From assembly GCF_937616625.2 (NCBI RefSeq), contig NC_065574.1, positions 7,008,501 to 7,072,500 of the forward strand: 64,000 nucleotides of DNA. Reading direction: 5' to 3'. The DNA comes from Mercurialis annua. Its lineage: Eukaryota; Streptophyta; Magnoliopsida; Malpighiales; Euphorbiaceae. Under the pieces are notes generated by a model. That model saw only the letters and a program-made list of their open reading frames with translations, did not search any database and was not told the origin of the DNA. The first letter of the stretch is position 1, and every line of letters begins with the position of its first letter. Below, one piece after another: positions 36,703 through 49,354 of this stretch. The position numbers and the translations under genes were made by a program.

Positions 36703-37076
36703 GGCTTAATCACCAAAAAAATCCTCACCTTTTAGCCCTTTTTCAGTTGCACCCTGACGTTGCAATTTTGTCAGTTGCACCCTAATTCGCACCTTTGGAT
36801 TTCAATTTCACCCTCAAAATCAAATTGGACTTTTTTTTACTCGGGAAAAAAATCATAAAAACCCTTATAAAGTACTCGTTTGAACTTTTTTCCACATAAA
36901 AAGTTAAAAATTGATGACTTATTTAAAATTTTTCAAATGAAAAAGAGATCAACTTAGTACTTGAGGGGGGAATTGAAAACCAAAGGTGCGAATTAGGGTG
37001 CAACTGATAAAATTGTAACGTCATGGTGCATTTGAAAAGGGGCTAAAAGGTGGGGTTTTTTTTTGGTGATGAAGCC
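36703..37076. mobile_element. Mutator-like MITE, intergenic copy
   Basis: A 374-bp foldback beginning GGCTTAATCACC and ending GGTGATGAAGCC, with inner CACCTTTTAGCCC blocks as in the ABCC13 intron copies. A perfect 9-bp duplication TTTATTTTT flanks it (36694-36702 and 37077-37085), although the duplication is low-complexity. Confidence 0.82.
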
Positions 37077-37286
37077 TTTATTTTTCTATTATAATACTTT
37101 GCTATATTATATTTAGATTTATACCGGTTTAAATATTAGAATGATTTTAGATGATATAACCCGGGTTTCACCTATATCCTAAGTCTTTTCTTGTAAAAAG
37201 ATTGTTCCTTCATTGAAAAGAGGATCGATTACAAAGTTTGAAATCTAACTACACCATTTGAAGGAGAGGATGATCTCGGATGTATT

Positions 37287-38845
37287 TGATAGGAGTATTT
37301 TTACTCCTATCTTTAGCGTCGTTTCCGCATGCTTTATTAACGTTTTATCACGGTTTTATGGTATTTCGTATGCCTTATTACGTGTTTTAGTATTTCAGGT
37401 ACTTAGGAGCATTGCGGAAGCATTTTGGTGCAAAAGTTGGAAAAGACGACAAAAGCGATGCGGAAGCTCATTTGCAAATCTGAAAAGCTGACCCCGGGGC
37501 ACTAATTGACCAATTTGGACTAGCTCGAAGCCTCAAATGAACTCGTGATCTTCATGAAAGTTAAAGTAGACGTCCTGAGATTTCCAACGGTTCAAGAATC
37601 GACTGAATCGGACATTTCTACACCGAGTTACGAAGGTTTGAAGATCGAGATTTGGAGCAGAAAATGGCAGCTCGAATCGGGCTTCTCATTTAGCCCAAGG
37701 AGCTCTATTCGAACTTGGGCTTGCTGGAATGAGGAAATCTTAATTCAAGATGCATTAAGGCTTTATTAATTTGCTATTTTGGGCCCAACACATGTGTAAT
37801 TGAATGTTTGTCTTTTTTCTTCTTTTGTAAGTACTATATATATGGGGCCTTATCTCTATTTTAGGTATAGAAGATTTTGCTAGACATTATTCTATTTTGT
37901 ACTTTTGAATCTTCTCCTAATTTTAGAAATCCCCAAGTGTAGTCCTTACCTTCTTCAATAGAATTTCCAGATTTTCATATTTTCCTCCATTGTTGAATAC
38001 TTAAGCTTTTTCTATTGAAGATTTATTCTCATTTTATTATTGAAGTATTATCTTCTTGAATGTTATTGGCTTGGGTTTCTACAAAGGTAACTAGATCTAT
38101 CTCTCAATGATTTATTATTCTATTTGCTTGATGTTTGTTGTTTTAGCCATGGTTGGCTAAACCCCATGTTTGGGGGTTAATTTGAATCTTAGTTGTGTAT
38201 GATTGGGTTAGGGTTTTGGGGTTGTGTTGATTGTTCTAATTAAGGAACCTAAAGCTTGCTTAGATTAGCTACCTAAGTATTGTTCTTAAATTAATTCTCA
38301 CCTTGAGAGAGGGTTTATTAGTTGGATTTGATTAATTAGAGACTTAATTAGTAACACCATGAGAGTGGGTTAGTAATTAGGTGGCCTATGAGTTGTGATT
38401 TATTTGTTAATTGCCTCTATTTGCGTTTGGTGCTACGAGAGTAGGTTAAGCTCGATTAGTTGCGGTTTTGTAGCTCCTTGAGGCTCGAGAGAGCGGGAGT
38501 TGCGGTCTAGAACACTCGGTCCTCGTTTAGAACCCTAAACCCGATACCCTTGATTGCATGACCTAAGAGGATTATTAGCTCCCAAACCTCTTTATCACTT
38601 GAATTTCGTTAATTATTATAGTGTTTACTCGTTTCTTTAAATTAGTAATTTGTTAATTCCTAGATAGCATAAGTTTTTAGTAGTTGGTTGATTGGTTCAT
38701 TAAGAAAAACACTTATTCTCTTGCTAAACGAATTGAATCGCAACTAAGTTCATTCTCATCGATAATCACTCTTGAATTCACTCCTTGTGGGATCGATAAC
38801 TCGGACTTAGGTCCACTCTATTACAAGTTGGGTTTTTTCTCAACA
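37287..38845 (+). mobile_element. Second solo LTR, Athila/Tat-like
   Basis: The unit begins TGATAGGAGTATTTTTACTC and ends TTTTTTCTCAACA, flanked by GTATT at 37282-37286 and 38846-38850, so termini and 5-bp duplication fit an LTR of 1559 bp. Internal text such as CCTAAACCCGATACCCTTG and, near the 3' end, CTTGTGGGATCGATAACTCG is characteristic of Athila/Tat-lineage LTRs. A TATA-like run (about 37836-37846) precedes a possible transcription start. No internal domain remains. Open frames at 37258-37491 and 37545-37769 are fortuitous. Confidence 0.8.
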
Positions 38846-38850
38846 GTATT

Positions 38851-41800
38851 CCAAAAGCAATATAAACAAAACAAAATTATGAAAAAAACTTTTTTTATAT
38901 AATATATTCTCCCCAATTCTTGGATTCTCTAGAGAAGTTAGTGATTTGGCTCATAAAAAGGGTTGCATACCAAAACAATGCGACACAGAACCTGCAAAAC
39001 TGAAAAGCAAATAATGGCTGCAAACAGAAATGGAATCAATAGGATTGGAACATATATACGTATTAATTGGTAGGTAGATAAGAACAAGCTAGTAAATCAT
39101 GCACCAACATGAAATGATAAACCCTAGTTGATGCATTGGATTTGACATGTGTTATAATTCTGCATTTTTATCCTGTGCATGTCGGATTCACTATTCGAAA
39201 AAAGATATAAAGTTTTCTTATCTTGTCTCAATAAATTCAGAAATTATTCACCCACATTCTTACTTATAATCATATCCAAGGATGAGTAAGCACTTTAGTT
39301 TAAAGGAATAGAAATATTAATGAAAACAATTGCAATGTGGTTATATGTTATTTCACATATAATTAGTAACCGACTTTCATTTTTTGACAAATTGATACAC
39401 CGACCAATCATGCAATGACACGTGGCGATACATTATAATGTCCACATCAATGGTCTTTTAGATCGGTTTACCAATTTGCCCAAAAAATGAAAGTTGGTTA
39501 CTGACATTGCCAAATTTTAAAGTTCGTGTCGTAATTACAAATTAGGATAAAGTTCGTGATTTAGTTTGTAATTAACCCTAAAATCTATTAGCTTAATGTA
39601 CATTCAATGTTGGGTATCTAAGTTTGTGAGTCACTAAACTTTCATAACATTTCACCATGACTATGATACTCATTTTTAGTGATTAAACTCTTAATTTTCT
39701 TAAGACAATGAGATTTTGTTTGATTTTAGATTGAATATATGCGCATGCCATCAATGTTGAATTATTTTATAAGTGTTATGACTAGAATACAATATTATAA
39801 AAGTTCAGTGATTGTCACATATGCTATGTAGGTAATATTTGACTTACAAGTAGATAAATTTTATAAGTAAAATTAAAATTTAGTCACTAAATTGGCCTAA
39901 ATCAAAATATTGTGATTAAAATGAAATATGATAAAAGTTCAGTGATTTCGAAAAGTAATTATCCCTCAATATTGGAAAGAGATAATAATAATAAGTGCAA
40001 TCAAGCATATTCTTGTTTTCAATATCAACTTTTGTTGTAAAAATTGTATTCTAATATTTGTTCTTCTTAAAAAATTCATCATATATATACCCTTCTTTGC
40101 ATCTAACTTTTGACATATATCTCTTGATTATCTTTTAAACTTTCCCAAGTGATAACAAGTTAATTAATTTAAGAGTTGCTTAGTGCAATCTTAGGTTCAT
40201 TCTCATCCCTTACCCACTACTAAATATCACTCATGAATCCAAATCATATCTAAAAAGAAAACAACCTTTCTTCTTTTTATTCTTTAAACTTGTATCAATC
40301 TTGCTATTTTGTGTTTCATCCTTTCATTCTAACTTAAATTTTGACATAATCTCGATAAGTAAAATATAGCATATACTGAATTTAACATTAAATATAACAT
40401 TGTATTAGAGTCAGAATTAGAAACAAAATACTAAATTCTAATACTAACATGTCATTTTAGTATTGTATTCGGAATGCTCTAACAGCTCACGTCAAATTTT
40501 TTTATAACTTTTATTGATATTACCTAAAACTAGATATCATTGTAAACTGGATTATTATCAATTTATATAGAAAAAATAACTAAATCTTAAGTATTCTTTG
40601 ACCAAATGGATTTTTTTCAATTGAAGAATCAAACGTAGCTTTCTTAATCAAGAATAGATGCAAATTCCCTTACTGAACCTATACTTTGTATATGTATGGT
40701 TCATGATCCTACTTCTAAAATAAATAAGAGTTTAAAAGAAAAAAATCTAACCACTCAAAAATACTCCATCTTTTTAATTTTTTTATTTATATTTCAAATT
40801 TTTAAAATCGTCAATTCTATCAGATTTTTCAATTATCAATTTTAATTGTATCCATTTTTCACATTAGAGTTTTTTGCTCTGATAAAAGTTCAATTTTTTT
40901 TTCATATTTGACATTTAGTCTATATAAATTCTTAATATTCAAAAATGTACTAAAACTGAAACTATGTTTCAAATATAAAGGACATCTAAATCTTTTTTCC
41001 AATACTTAAAATTTAATTTAAAGAAATGAGTTCATTTGAAATTGGGAAATGAGGTAAATTTTCCGATTATATAAAGTTCACAAAATAAAGAAAAACTAAA
41101 AAATGTGTAGTATTTTAAAATAATTAAGCTTAAAAAAACTCTATGTTTTATGATGATATAGAATTTAGTCTTCTGAATACAATAGTCAATAGGTTCTTCA
41201 TCTTTTTTTACACACATACGTGCGTGTGTGTTTTTATGAAGATATCCTTTATGTAATTTGGCTAGTTGGATTTTATAATATAATATGGTTATATATTTTC
41301 ATTAGCATTATGCCGTTTGTCTAGATATTTATAATATAGTTCAATCCCTTAATTTATTTTTATTGGAGACCACTCGGCATTCTTTTATCTGTCTGTAATA
41401 TTCTCTTGGAATCGTAATAAATTTCTTGTCAAAAACTTTAAATATGACATATGACCTTAAAATTTTATGAAAATAGCGGACTATGTTGTTGTGAAGTGAC
41501 ATTATTAGGTAACCAATTGTTTAAGAAGAACAAATATTTAGAATACAATTTTTAGTTATTAGTTATTGCTCTTAAAGTGTAATGGTGATCAATTTTATAT
41601 TTAATAAATTTAAATTCTTAGATAATCTTATTAATTTAATTACTAATAAATATGTCATCTTAATTCTATTTTTTCTATCTTAAAATGATTATATAAATTT
41701 GGTTAGGACTATGCAAGAGTAGAGAAGTACATTCATCCTGGTCAAAAGTGGTTGGAAGCGCACTTTCAAAAAAATGCTCCAATTCTGAACTATGTAATTA

Positions 41801-42920
41801 GTATAAAAAAATCATCTATTGAAATTTAATGTTTTAACGTTCGTCACCGATTAAATTTCTTGACCATGCCACTGGAAATATTCATAAAATCTATAATTTA
41901 TAATAGTTTTATTTTAAATATATAATTTGTTCTTAGTGACGATAACAACAACTAACACAAATCGACCCGAATAGCCTGAGAAGCTTCGATATATGATGAT
42001 TATAAAATTTAAAGAGGATACCAAAATCCAATAAAATATGGTGGGAGAATAGATCCAATAAAATATGGTGGGAAAAGGATTTATGTGAATTTCTGTGCTT
42101 ATTATTGAAGTAATTGTTTTCTTGTATTGTCTTATCATTTTATTGATGTCACTTGCTTGACATCAACTCCATGACATCTAAGTTGTAGCCAATCAAGAAC
42201 GCAAATTCTAAATTTGTCCTAATTATTGAAGTTTTATAACTATAATTATTCCTTGAAAGTGTAGTTTAAGATTCTGTTTTAGTAAGACCAAAATCTTGGG
42301 TAGCTTCTTGACCCACTCTAAGGTTAAGTAATAAAAAAAATGAGTTGTGAAAAATGAAAATTAATTAGCAGAACACAACTCATAAATGGGCCAAGCCGAG
42401 ATTGAATTAGACCAAGCGTGACTTCTGAGTGTGTTACACAGATTTTATTTATTTTAATTAATAAATTTTTAATATGCGTGAAAATAAAAAAAAAGGACGA
42501 AGAAAGCAATATACACTAACTTGAATTTTAAATAAAAGACAATATAAAGAGATTAATTTTAAGAATTATTATTAATAAAAAATGAACAAAATTTTGAAGA
42601 GTAAAAAATGAACAATATTAGCAGTGCGGAGGGAGTATTATTTACTGTTAAAATTTAAAGTAAATTATAAGATGTGATGTATCTGATTAGTAGTATCCTT
42701 GAAAATATTGAAATAGAAAATATTAAAAAGACAGAAAATAATAATTTATAAGATGATTAAGTATTTTCTAAAAAAAGAAATGAAGTGTCCAAATTGCAAA
42801 TTCTATAAATTTCCGTAGCTGAATGGACCGTAGAAATTGAGATCTAAAGTTCAAAAGTCCAGCACTTATATAACATCTGTAGGCTCAGCCCATAATACCA
42901 TCATCTAGTTCAATAAAAAG
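38851..42920. other. Long intergenic stretch with degenerate inverted repeats
   Basis: No gene recognised. Two decayed foldbacks are visible: arms near 39363-39394 and 39472-39502 around GTAACCGACTTTCATTTTTT, and arms near 39628-39665 and 39915-39950 around CACTAAACTTTCATAA. Both look like old MITEs without clear duplications. A direct repeat of ATCCAATAAAATATGGTGGGA occurs near 42026 and 42054. The rest is AT-rich with nothing I can name. Confidence 0.4.
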
Positions 42921-42928
42921 TGAACAGT

Positions 42929-43539
42929 CTAGGGTTCTGTATCGGTCGATTCGGTCTTAGAATCGGCCAAAACCGACAAACTGAAATTTGATAAAAATAC
43001 AAACCAACTGAACAGAACTGTAAGTTCAGACCGCATCAAACCAAATGAAAACATTTCGATTTATTTTGGGTTGGTTAATAACTGAAGTTAATATTAATAT
43101 TTTTTATTTTAATGTTAAAAAAAATATTGAAATTATTTAAAATTTGTTATTCATTTGTTGGTTATGTTTTTTTTATGACCATAAAGTGTACTAAACGAAT
43201 TCCAATTATCAAACAGCATTTTTGAATCTTCCACATTTAGATAAATTCTCAATTGAGCCGGCTAGGTTCTTTAAAAAAAGAAAAACTCTAACCCTAATGG
43301 CTGTATATATAAATACGGTTTCAACCTATAATCTCATTTAACTTAGGAGAGCGCCTTACCGACTCACCTTGTCAGCGGACATTAAGTAGTATCAAAATAA
43401 AACCGAAAATCAAACTTTTATGTTAAGACAAACCTAACCAAGCTGTTACCAAGTTTTTTTTGTCGGAAGCTGTTACCAAGTAACTGAACTATTTTAGGAT
43501 TTAGATTCAGTTTGGTTGGATTGAGTTTTTGCACACCCC
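42929..43539. mobile_element. Probable degenerate hAT-type element
   Basis: The right end TTTTTGCACACCCC resembles hAT MITE ends, and the 8-bp flanks TGAACAGT (42921-42928) and TGAACACT (43540-43547) differ at one base. Interior GATTCGGTC, AACCGAC and TTTGGTTGG motifs in both orientations fit the ACCGAA-rich hAT MITEs of plants. The left end (CTAGGGTTCTG) matches the right end poorly. Confidence 0.45.
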
Positions 43540-43619
43540 TGAACACTAAGCATCATTACCAGAGGAAATCAGGAAAAGATTGAAACTTTCTCAATAAAAT
43601 CAGCAAAAAGTACAGGAAA

Positions 43620-44966
43620 ATGGGTGTTTTAGCAGCAATTGGAGTGTTAGTTCCATTCCCATATTACTACTGGCTATGGACAAACCCACAAAAATGGGTT
43701 AATCTGTGTGGAAAAGGGAGGGACCCATGTAAGGTTATGGCCTATGTTTCTCATTTCATGAAGCTGCTTCAGTTCATTTCACTCTACTCAGTTTCTTCTC
43801 TTTCTTGGCCCCCTTCTCCATATTTCTGGCCTTTCTTTGGATTTGGTCAGTTTCTTAACTTCAGGTCAGTCATCAAATCTTCCAATCATTTAAGGGTATT
43901 CTTCAAATTATCAAAAAGTTTTAATCTTTTAGCATTTTGAATATTTTGTTGTAATTTCTTTTTTTGGTGAGTGTAAATCTTGATTCATGGTAGCATGGCC
44001 ATTTGTTTACTATTAGTTTACTATCGGTTTACTATTTATTTAGGTTAGACTCCCACACTCCGACCAAGTTGTCTTGTGCTCAAATGTTTAATTGACCAAA
44101 TGTGAGTGTCAATGATTGAACTTTGGATTTTTCGATCATGGAGGCTCTGATATTTTATGTCGAATAGCCAATTAACTCGAAAAGTTTAAGTTGTTAGATG
44201 AGGATGTGACTTTTGTTTTATAATCTCAAACAATATGTGATCTTCAAATGGAACTTTACATGTGTTTGGAACTTTATTATTTTTCATTAACATCTCTGAT
44301 AATATTTGATCACAAAAATGAAGCACAGATAGAAGCAATTTCAGTTAGTTTCTAGTCACATGACTTTCTGCTTTGTACTAGAAGAGCTAGCTTAAAACCA
44401 TGAAAAAACCTGCTTCAGGAAACATAAGGAGTGTGCTCACTCTCATATTATTTTTTTGCTGATTTTTGTTGTCAAATCATTTGTTTAAAATTTCTTTCCG
44501 CGAGAGCTTTGCTTGTGCAACTCTCAAAATTATTCAGAAACTTGTGCCATTCAGTTTGGTGAGGTGAAACAACTGTGCAATTCTCGTTTTCATTTAGCAG
44601 AAATTCAATGAACTATGTTCACGTAAGTGTTTTAGCTGCTTCTGTTCTAAGTAATTTGTTTGTACATTGATGTGGATTATATGACCTCTATATGCAATTG
44701 ATGGCTTTAACAACAGGGTATACCAATTGCTTGGTGAATCGGGTACTTATTATGGTGTGCGTTTTGGAAAGAACATCCCCTGGGTGACACAGTTTCCTTT
44801 TGGGTTTATAAGAGATCCTCAGTACGTTGGAAGCGTTTTGAGTCTTCTTGCCTGTCTTTGTTGGATCCCCTTCCCATACATTCTTCTGTGGTGTCTGGGA
44901 TATGTGTTCATGATATATGTGGAATCAAAAGAGGATCCAGCTTCTCGCGCAAAGTTACTTTCTTGA
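43620..44966 (+). CDS. PLMT: Phosphatidyl-N-methylethanolamine N-methyltransferase
   Basis: Two exons, 43620-43864 and 44717-44966, encode 164 residues, the same length as Arabidopsis PLMT (At1g80860). The start MGVLAAIGVLVPFPYYYWLW, the second-exon motif FGFIRDPQYVGSVLSLLA and the acidic end YVESKEDPASRAKLLS match the small membrane-bound phospholipid methyltransferase family; RDPQYVGS corresponds to the SAM-binding region and EE/ED near the end to a second motif. Several hydrophobic segments fit an integral ER membrane protein. It adds the last two methyl groups in the route from phosphatidyl-monomethylethanolamine to phosphatidylcholine. The frame is complete. Confidence 0.92.
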
Positions 44967-45149
44967 TTACAGTAGTCGCAGTTCACTACGAAAGCTAATG
45001 GCATAAACAAAAATGGAGGTTTTTTTTCCTTCTTTGTCTTGCCTTTTATCTAGTTTTGAAGCATTACTGAACAACACATTTTGTACCATTATCTTTCTTT
45101 TACAATAATTTGGATTGGATTGCCAATAATTTTGTTTTGATGGGAATTC

Positions 45150-45155
45150 AATAAA
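45150..45155 (+). terminator. Candidate polyadenylation signal of PLMT
   Basis: AATAAA lies about 185 bases after the stop codon, followed by T/G-rich DNA. Canonical hexamers are optional in plants, so use is inferred. The spacer to 45471 holds the convergent 3' ends of PLMT and PnsB1. Confidence 0.4.
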
Positions 45156-45471
45156 AAGGTTGTTCCTTGTTCCGCTTATGATTTGTTTTTTTCACGAGAA
45201 TTGCAGAAAAGTAGACCTTATTTATGTGGATGAGGCACTTGCAGCAGCAATGCTTGGCTTCATCTGTTAAATAACTTGAGCATTAATATACGTTGGCCCT
45301 GTTCTCTGAGATCTTTTGTACAAATTGACATCTGTTGATATATCCTTCTAATGATTGGAGTGTCATGTACATATGGAGACTAAGATTGGGGAGAGGAGAC
45401 AAAAGAAAATGGGAAAAGAGAAAAAAAAATTGAAATTGGAAAAATTAATATCGATTAGATCAAGTCCTCTG

Positions 45472-47937
45472 CTATGCAAGAGCTAGGGACAAATCCAAAA
45501 TCTGCATTGCTTGTTTGATTTCTCCAAGATCAATGTCCTTTAATTTGCCAGTTTTAGACGAGACGATAGTGCATTTCTTCTCCTCTGCATTAGGAATAAA
45601 TAATTTACCTTTCTCTTCAGAGCCGAACAGGGCAATGCTGCAAAAGATCCACCACAAACACCTAGGTGAGTATGACAAATTCCTAGTGCTTATACATAAT
45701 TTTGAGCTTTTAGTAACTAAGAATTTACCTAGGTTTCTCTCTTGCATTCGCAAGTTGGATTGCTGCTGTATTTGTAGCGATTACACCAGCCGAGTCATTA
45801 ATGAGTGCTGCCAGCTGGGACAAAAAAAATGCTTTAGTTTAATCTATTTTCCTAGTTGATTTCATGCATTTTCTACATCACACATGTTGGTGCCACTGCT
45901 TGTTTGACTGTAATCTTAAACTGATGATGCTGTTCTAAAATTTATGTGAGATGTGAAGTTAAAATAATCTGCAACCAATCGTTGAACAAACAATTGGTAT
46001 CATTGGCCTTTTTAGTCTCTGAATTAATGATTAAACCTATTTTCTTGCAGCTACGTCTAACTGTCGCTTTTCTAACTTCTCCCCAACCTTTCTGCGAAAC
46101 ATCTTGATTATCAGAATATCAATAGAAGAACAACATACCTGTCCTGGAGTAGTGATGAAGACAATACTGGTTTTATCTCCTACTATTTCCTCCACGTTTT
46201 CTCTTTCTTTCTCATGTGGAATGACGAAAACAGGCTTATAACCCCTGCTTGCAAGTTAACCATTAATGTTTGTATCGACAGAATTCTATATCTATATCTC
46301 CCTTTAGACTATTTCTGCTGAAACTAATGGATACATTCCAAATGCAATTCCTGCACTTTTAACATCTATGTAATGAAACTGAGAGAAAAATTTACCTTAT
46401 AGCTTCAGCTATTTCAGCCCATGTTTGTAGAGACAACAAGCTATCCATATCCCCTCTAGACTGCATTGACGCCTTTGAATCCGATTCTATCCCGTGAATT
46501 ACAATGTATTTCCCTTTCTCTGCACCTGCTGCTCTATATTTTGCTTCTACAAACTCTTTCAGCTTTCTTGATATCGATACTTTTAGCGGAGGCACTGGTT
46601 GCCTAGGCACGCTTCGGAAAGGTCTTCCAAGCCAATCAAGCATCTGACGATACCTGAACGAACCATATCCGATTCATGAACGAAACTAGAACAAAACTAT
46701 GTCCGATTCAAATTCGCTGAGGTAAAATTCTACTAATTTCCCATTTACCGTATTGATTTAATATCAAATACTTACATGTGAAATCCATCTTCTGAAAGAT
46801 TCATCGTATTAGCAGTAAATGTTTGTGTTAAAAGTAATCCTGCCCCTGCTGAATTGACGTTGGGGTAAACATAGCTTAGTGTATCGCGAGCCGATGTCAT
46901 AAACAGAAACGTTGCATGACCGAGACCTGCGAGTTTTGTCGACAACACCATGTCATAGTACCTATTCTGCAAGCAGAATATAGAATACCTGTTTAAACCC
47001 AGTCAAAATTAATACTGCCTGGAAATTTATCAGAAAAACTAACCTTAAGTACTCCAAGCATGTCGGTGTACTCTGCAGGCTCAGGCCAATCGTCGTCAAG
47101 GTCGTATTCATTAGCCCATCTCACATTCTTGTTCATCTCATAAGTCTGTTTCCCTCTTGCTGTTGCTATCACATCAATTTGAACACCAGGATACCTTCAA
47201 CACATTGCTACACTAATTAACCAATAGCTTTTCTGCATGTTGGACGAAAACACCAAAACAAAAAACACGGAAACGAGAAACTACAAAACAACATTGTTCA
47301 CAATAACAGAAAGTTTCAGATTTTCTTAAGCATTTCTGAAAACATGAAATGCTGATACATAGGGCAACCCTGAAACTGGAAACTTTCAAGTACAGTTTTC
47401 GTAGTATCCTGTTTCATGTTTTCAAGTTTCAGCATTTCCGAATCCGTGAACCTATCTATATAAGGAAGAGCTAAATAAAACCGATTGATGATGGTTGTAA
47501 TACCTGTCCTTGATCAACTGAATGGTCGGAAAGAAAAGCAGGTTCTCATAAACACCACCATTAACGAGACAGCAACACCTCCGAACATCACCTCTAATTT
47601 TCAAAGGCAAAGAAGCAACTTCCACCATAAAGCCCTTAGGAAACTTGAGAAAGCCATAAGGATTGTCAGGACTATCGGGCGGTCTAGGATCCTCCTCTTG
47701 CTTGCCATCGGCAAACATTGAGCCGTATTCCATTTCAGGGTCATCTTGATCACCAAAAAGGTCAAGCCATGGGTTCTTTTTCTTTGCATAAGTGATGCTA
47801 GCGGTTAACCTTTTAGTGCATTGGTGATGGTGGTGGTGGTGGTCTGGTGATAATGATGATGGCTTGGTAAAGTGAGATGCAAATAGTGAATTGAGTAAGG
47901 GAGATATGGTTTTGGGCAGTAGAGAAGTTGAAGCCAT
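45472..47937 (-). CDS. PnsB1: Photosynthetic NDH subunit of subcomplex B 1 (NDF1/NDH48)
   Basis: Seven minus-strand exons (47937-47504, 47194-47044, 46966-46776, 46653-46396, 46244-46139, 45814-45729, 45637-45472) join to 463 residues; Arabidopsis PnsB1 has about 461. The Ser/Thr/His-rich N terminus (with a His run) fits a chloroplast transit peptide. Then come KKNPWLDLFG, PDNPYGFLKFPKGF, GGVYENLLFFPTIQLIKDRY, WANEYDLDDDWPEPAEYTDM, IVIHGIESDSKASMQSRGD and PSIALFGSEEKGKLF, all strongly conserved in PnsB1 and arranged like a glycosyltransferase-9-type fold without known activity. The protein belongs to subcomplex B of the thylakoid NDH complex, which runs cyclic electron flow around photosystem I. 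The start is the first real ATG (47937). The frame is intact. Confidence 0.93.
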
Positions 47938-49354
47938 CAAGTTTTAGGGAGTTGGTATGTTCTTTTTTTTAGTTAATGATAGATGGGATAATGGAAGCTT
48001 TGAGTTTGAATGGGTGGAAGCTAGGTGGGATAAGTGGGTCCATACTTCAATTTTTTTTTTCTTTGGTATTTTTGGTAATATGTGGTTACAGTTGGAATCA
48101 AAATATTTTAAAAATTGTCATCTACATTATGAAATTCATTTGTATGAATTATAGTTTTAATATATATACATTTTAAAAATTCAGCATAAACTATGGAAAA
48201 AGTATTTTAGATAAAACTTTTTTTTATTATCTTTTTTTTCCACCCATTTTTTTTTATTATCTAGTAGTATATTTTACAATGTAATCCATCCATACTCCAG
48301 AAATGAACAATCTCTATTTATATGTACAAATAAACGCAATTTTGCTATTTTTATTTGAAAATTTAAGTGTCGCCAAAAAATAATAATTGAATATTTAAGT
48401 TAAAATATTAATTTTATTTATTTTAATCATCATAAACTATTATTTTATTTAATAGTTGGTGCTTATAAATATATAATTAATAATAAATTAAAAAAACAGA
48501 AATTTATAGAAAAATATGTAATTTAACTATTAATTTCTATTTTTTTTTGCAAAAAAAACTTTAATAATATTTGTTGGACGGATGAAAGTAATATTGTTTA
48601 CTGTTCTTCGCCATTTGTTTTAAGATTCAATGCCATATTAAATGTGATCACTTTTGACAAAAATATAATACTAAGAAATAAGCCTCAAATAGAATTTATC
48701 TTAAAGATATTTTAATTTTGTTTATTCAAATAATTGTTTTTGAATCCATTTATTCAAACGATTAATAAACATAATAACAATTTGTGAAAAATTAGGGAGA
48801 TGCTTGCAAGTTTAAACAACATTTTTTTAATTTGTGAAAAACTTAACAATTAATGTATGCCGTAAAATATAAACGAGTTAGGATATCTTTAAGTTGATCG
48901 AACAATAATTTAAATTCAAAAAAGTTTAAACAATATTTTTTTAGATCATGTTCAATCAATTTGAAATAATTTTATCCAGACTCCAGTATAAACTTATAAC
49001 TCAGATTTACATGGAGTTTCAAATTTATGATTTGGTTTCAGATAATCAATTGTTTTCAACAATAATACAAAAGAAAAAAAAAAGCAAAATCAAAGCTTTT
49101 AGCAAAGGCCAGCTCTTAAATGATGAGGTGGCAGTGTTTTGCTTGGCAATCTAACTCTCCTCTATTCTGATTCGTTACTTTCTTAAAACAATTAACCAAA
49201 GTCTACTTATTAATAAACTTTCCTACTTCACCAACATTTTCTCACTCACCAAACACACCCTTACTCTCACTCTAACTCACAAACCCGCCATACCCAAACC
49301 CACTCTCAGCTTCACACGAAGCTCAAATAAAATTACCAACCAAACCCATCAACA
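47938..49354. other. Divergent intergenic region between PnsB1 and the glycosylase gene
   Basis: Contains the promoters of two divergently transcribed genes. The last ~150 bases before 49355 are C/T- and CA-rich, as expected for a 5' leader. No repeat or further gene recognised; small frames at 47957-48176 and 48948-49154 look random. Confidence 0.4.

Noticed and set aside
37258..37769. Two open frames of about 75 residues
   Set aside because: Located in a solo LTR; no gag or other domain similarity seen.
44401..44716. Additional PLMT exon in the single intron
   Set aside because: Exons 43620-43864 and 44717-44966 already join in phase and give the normal family length.
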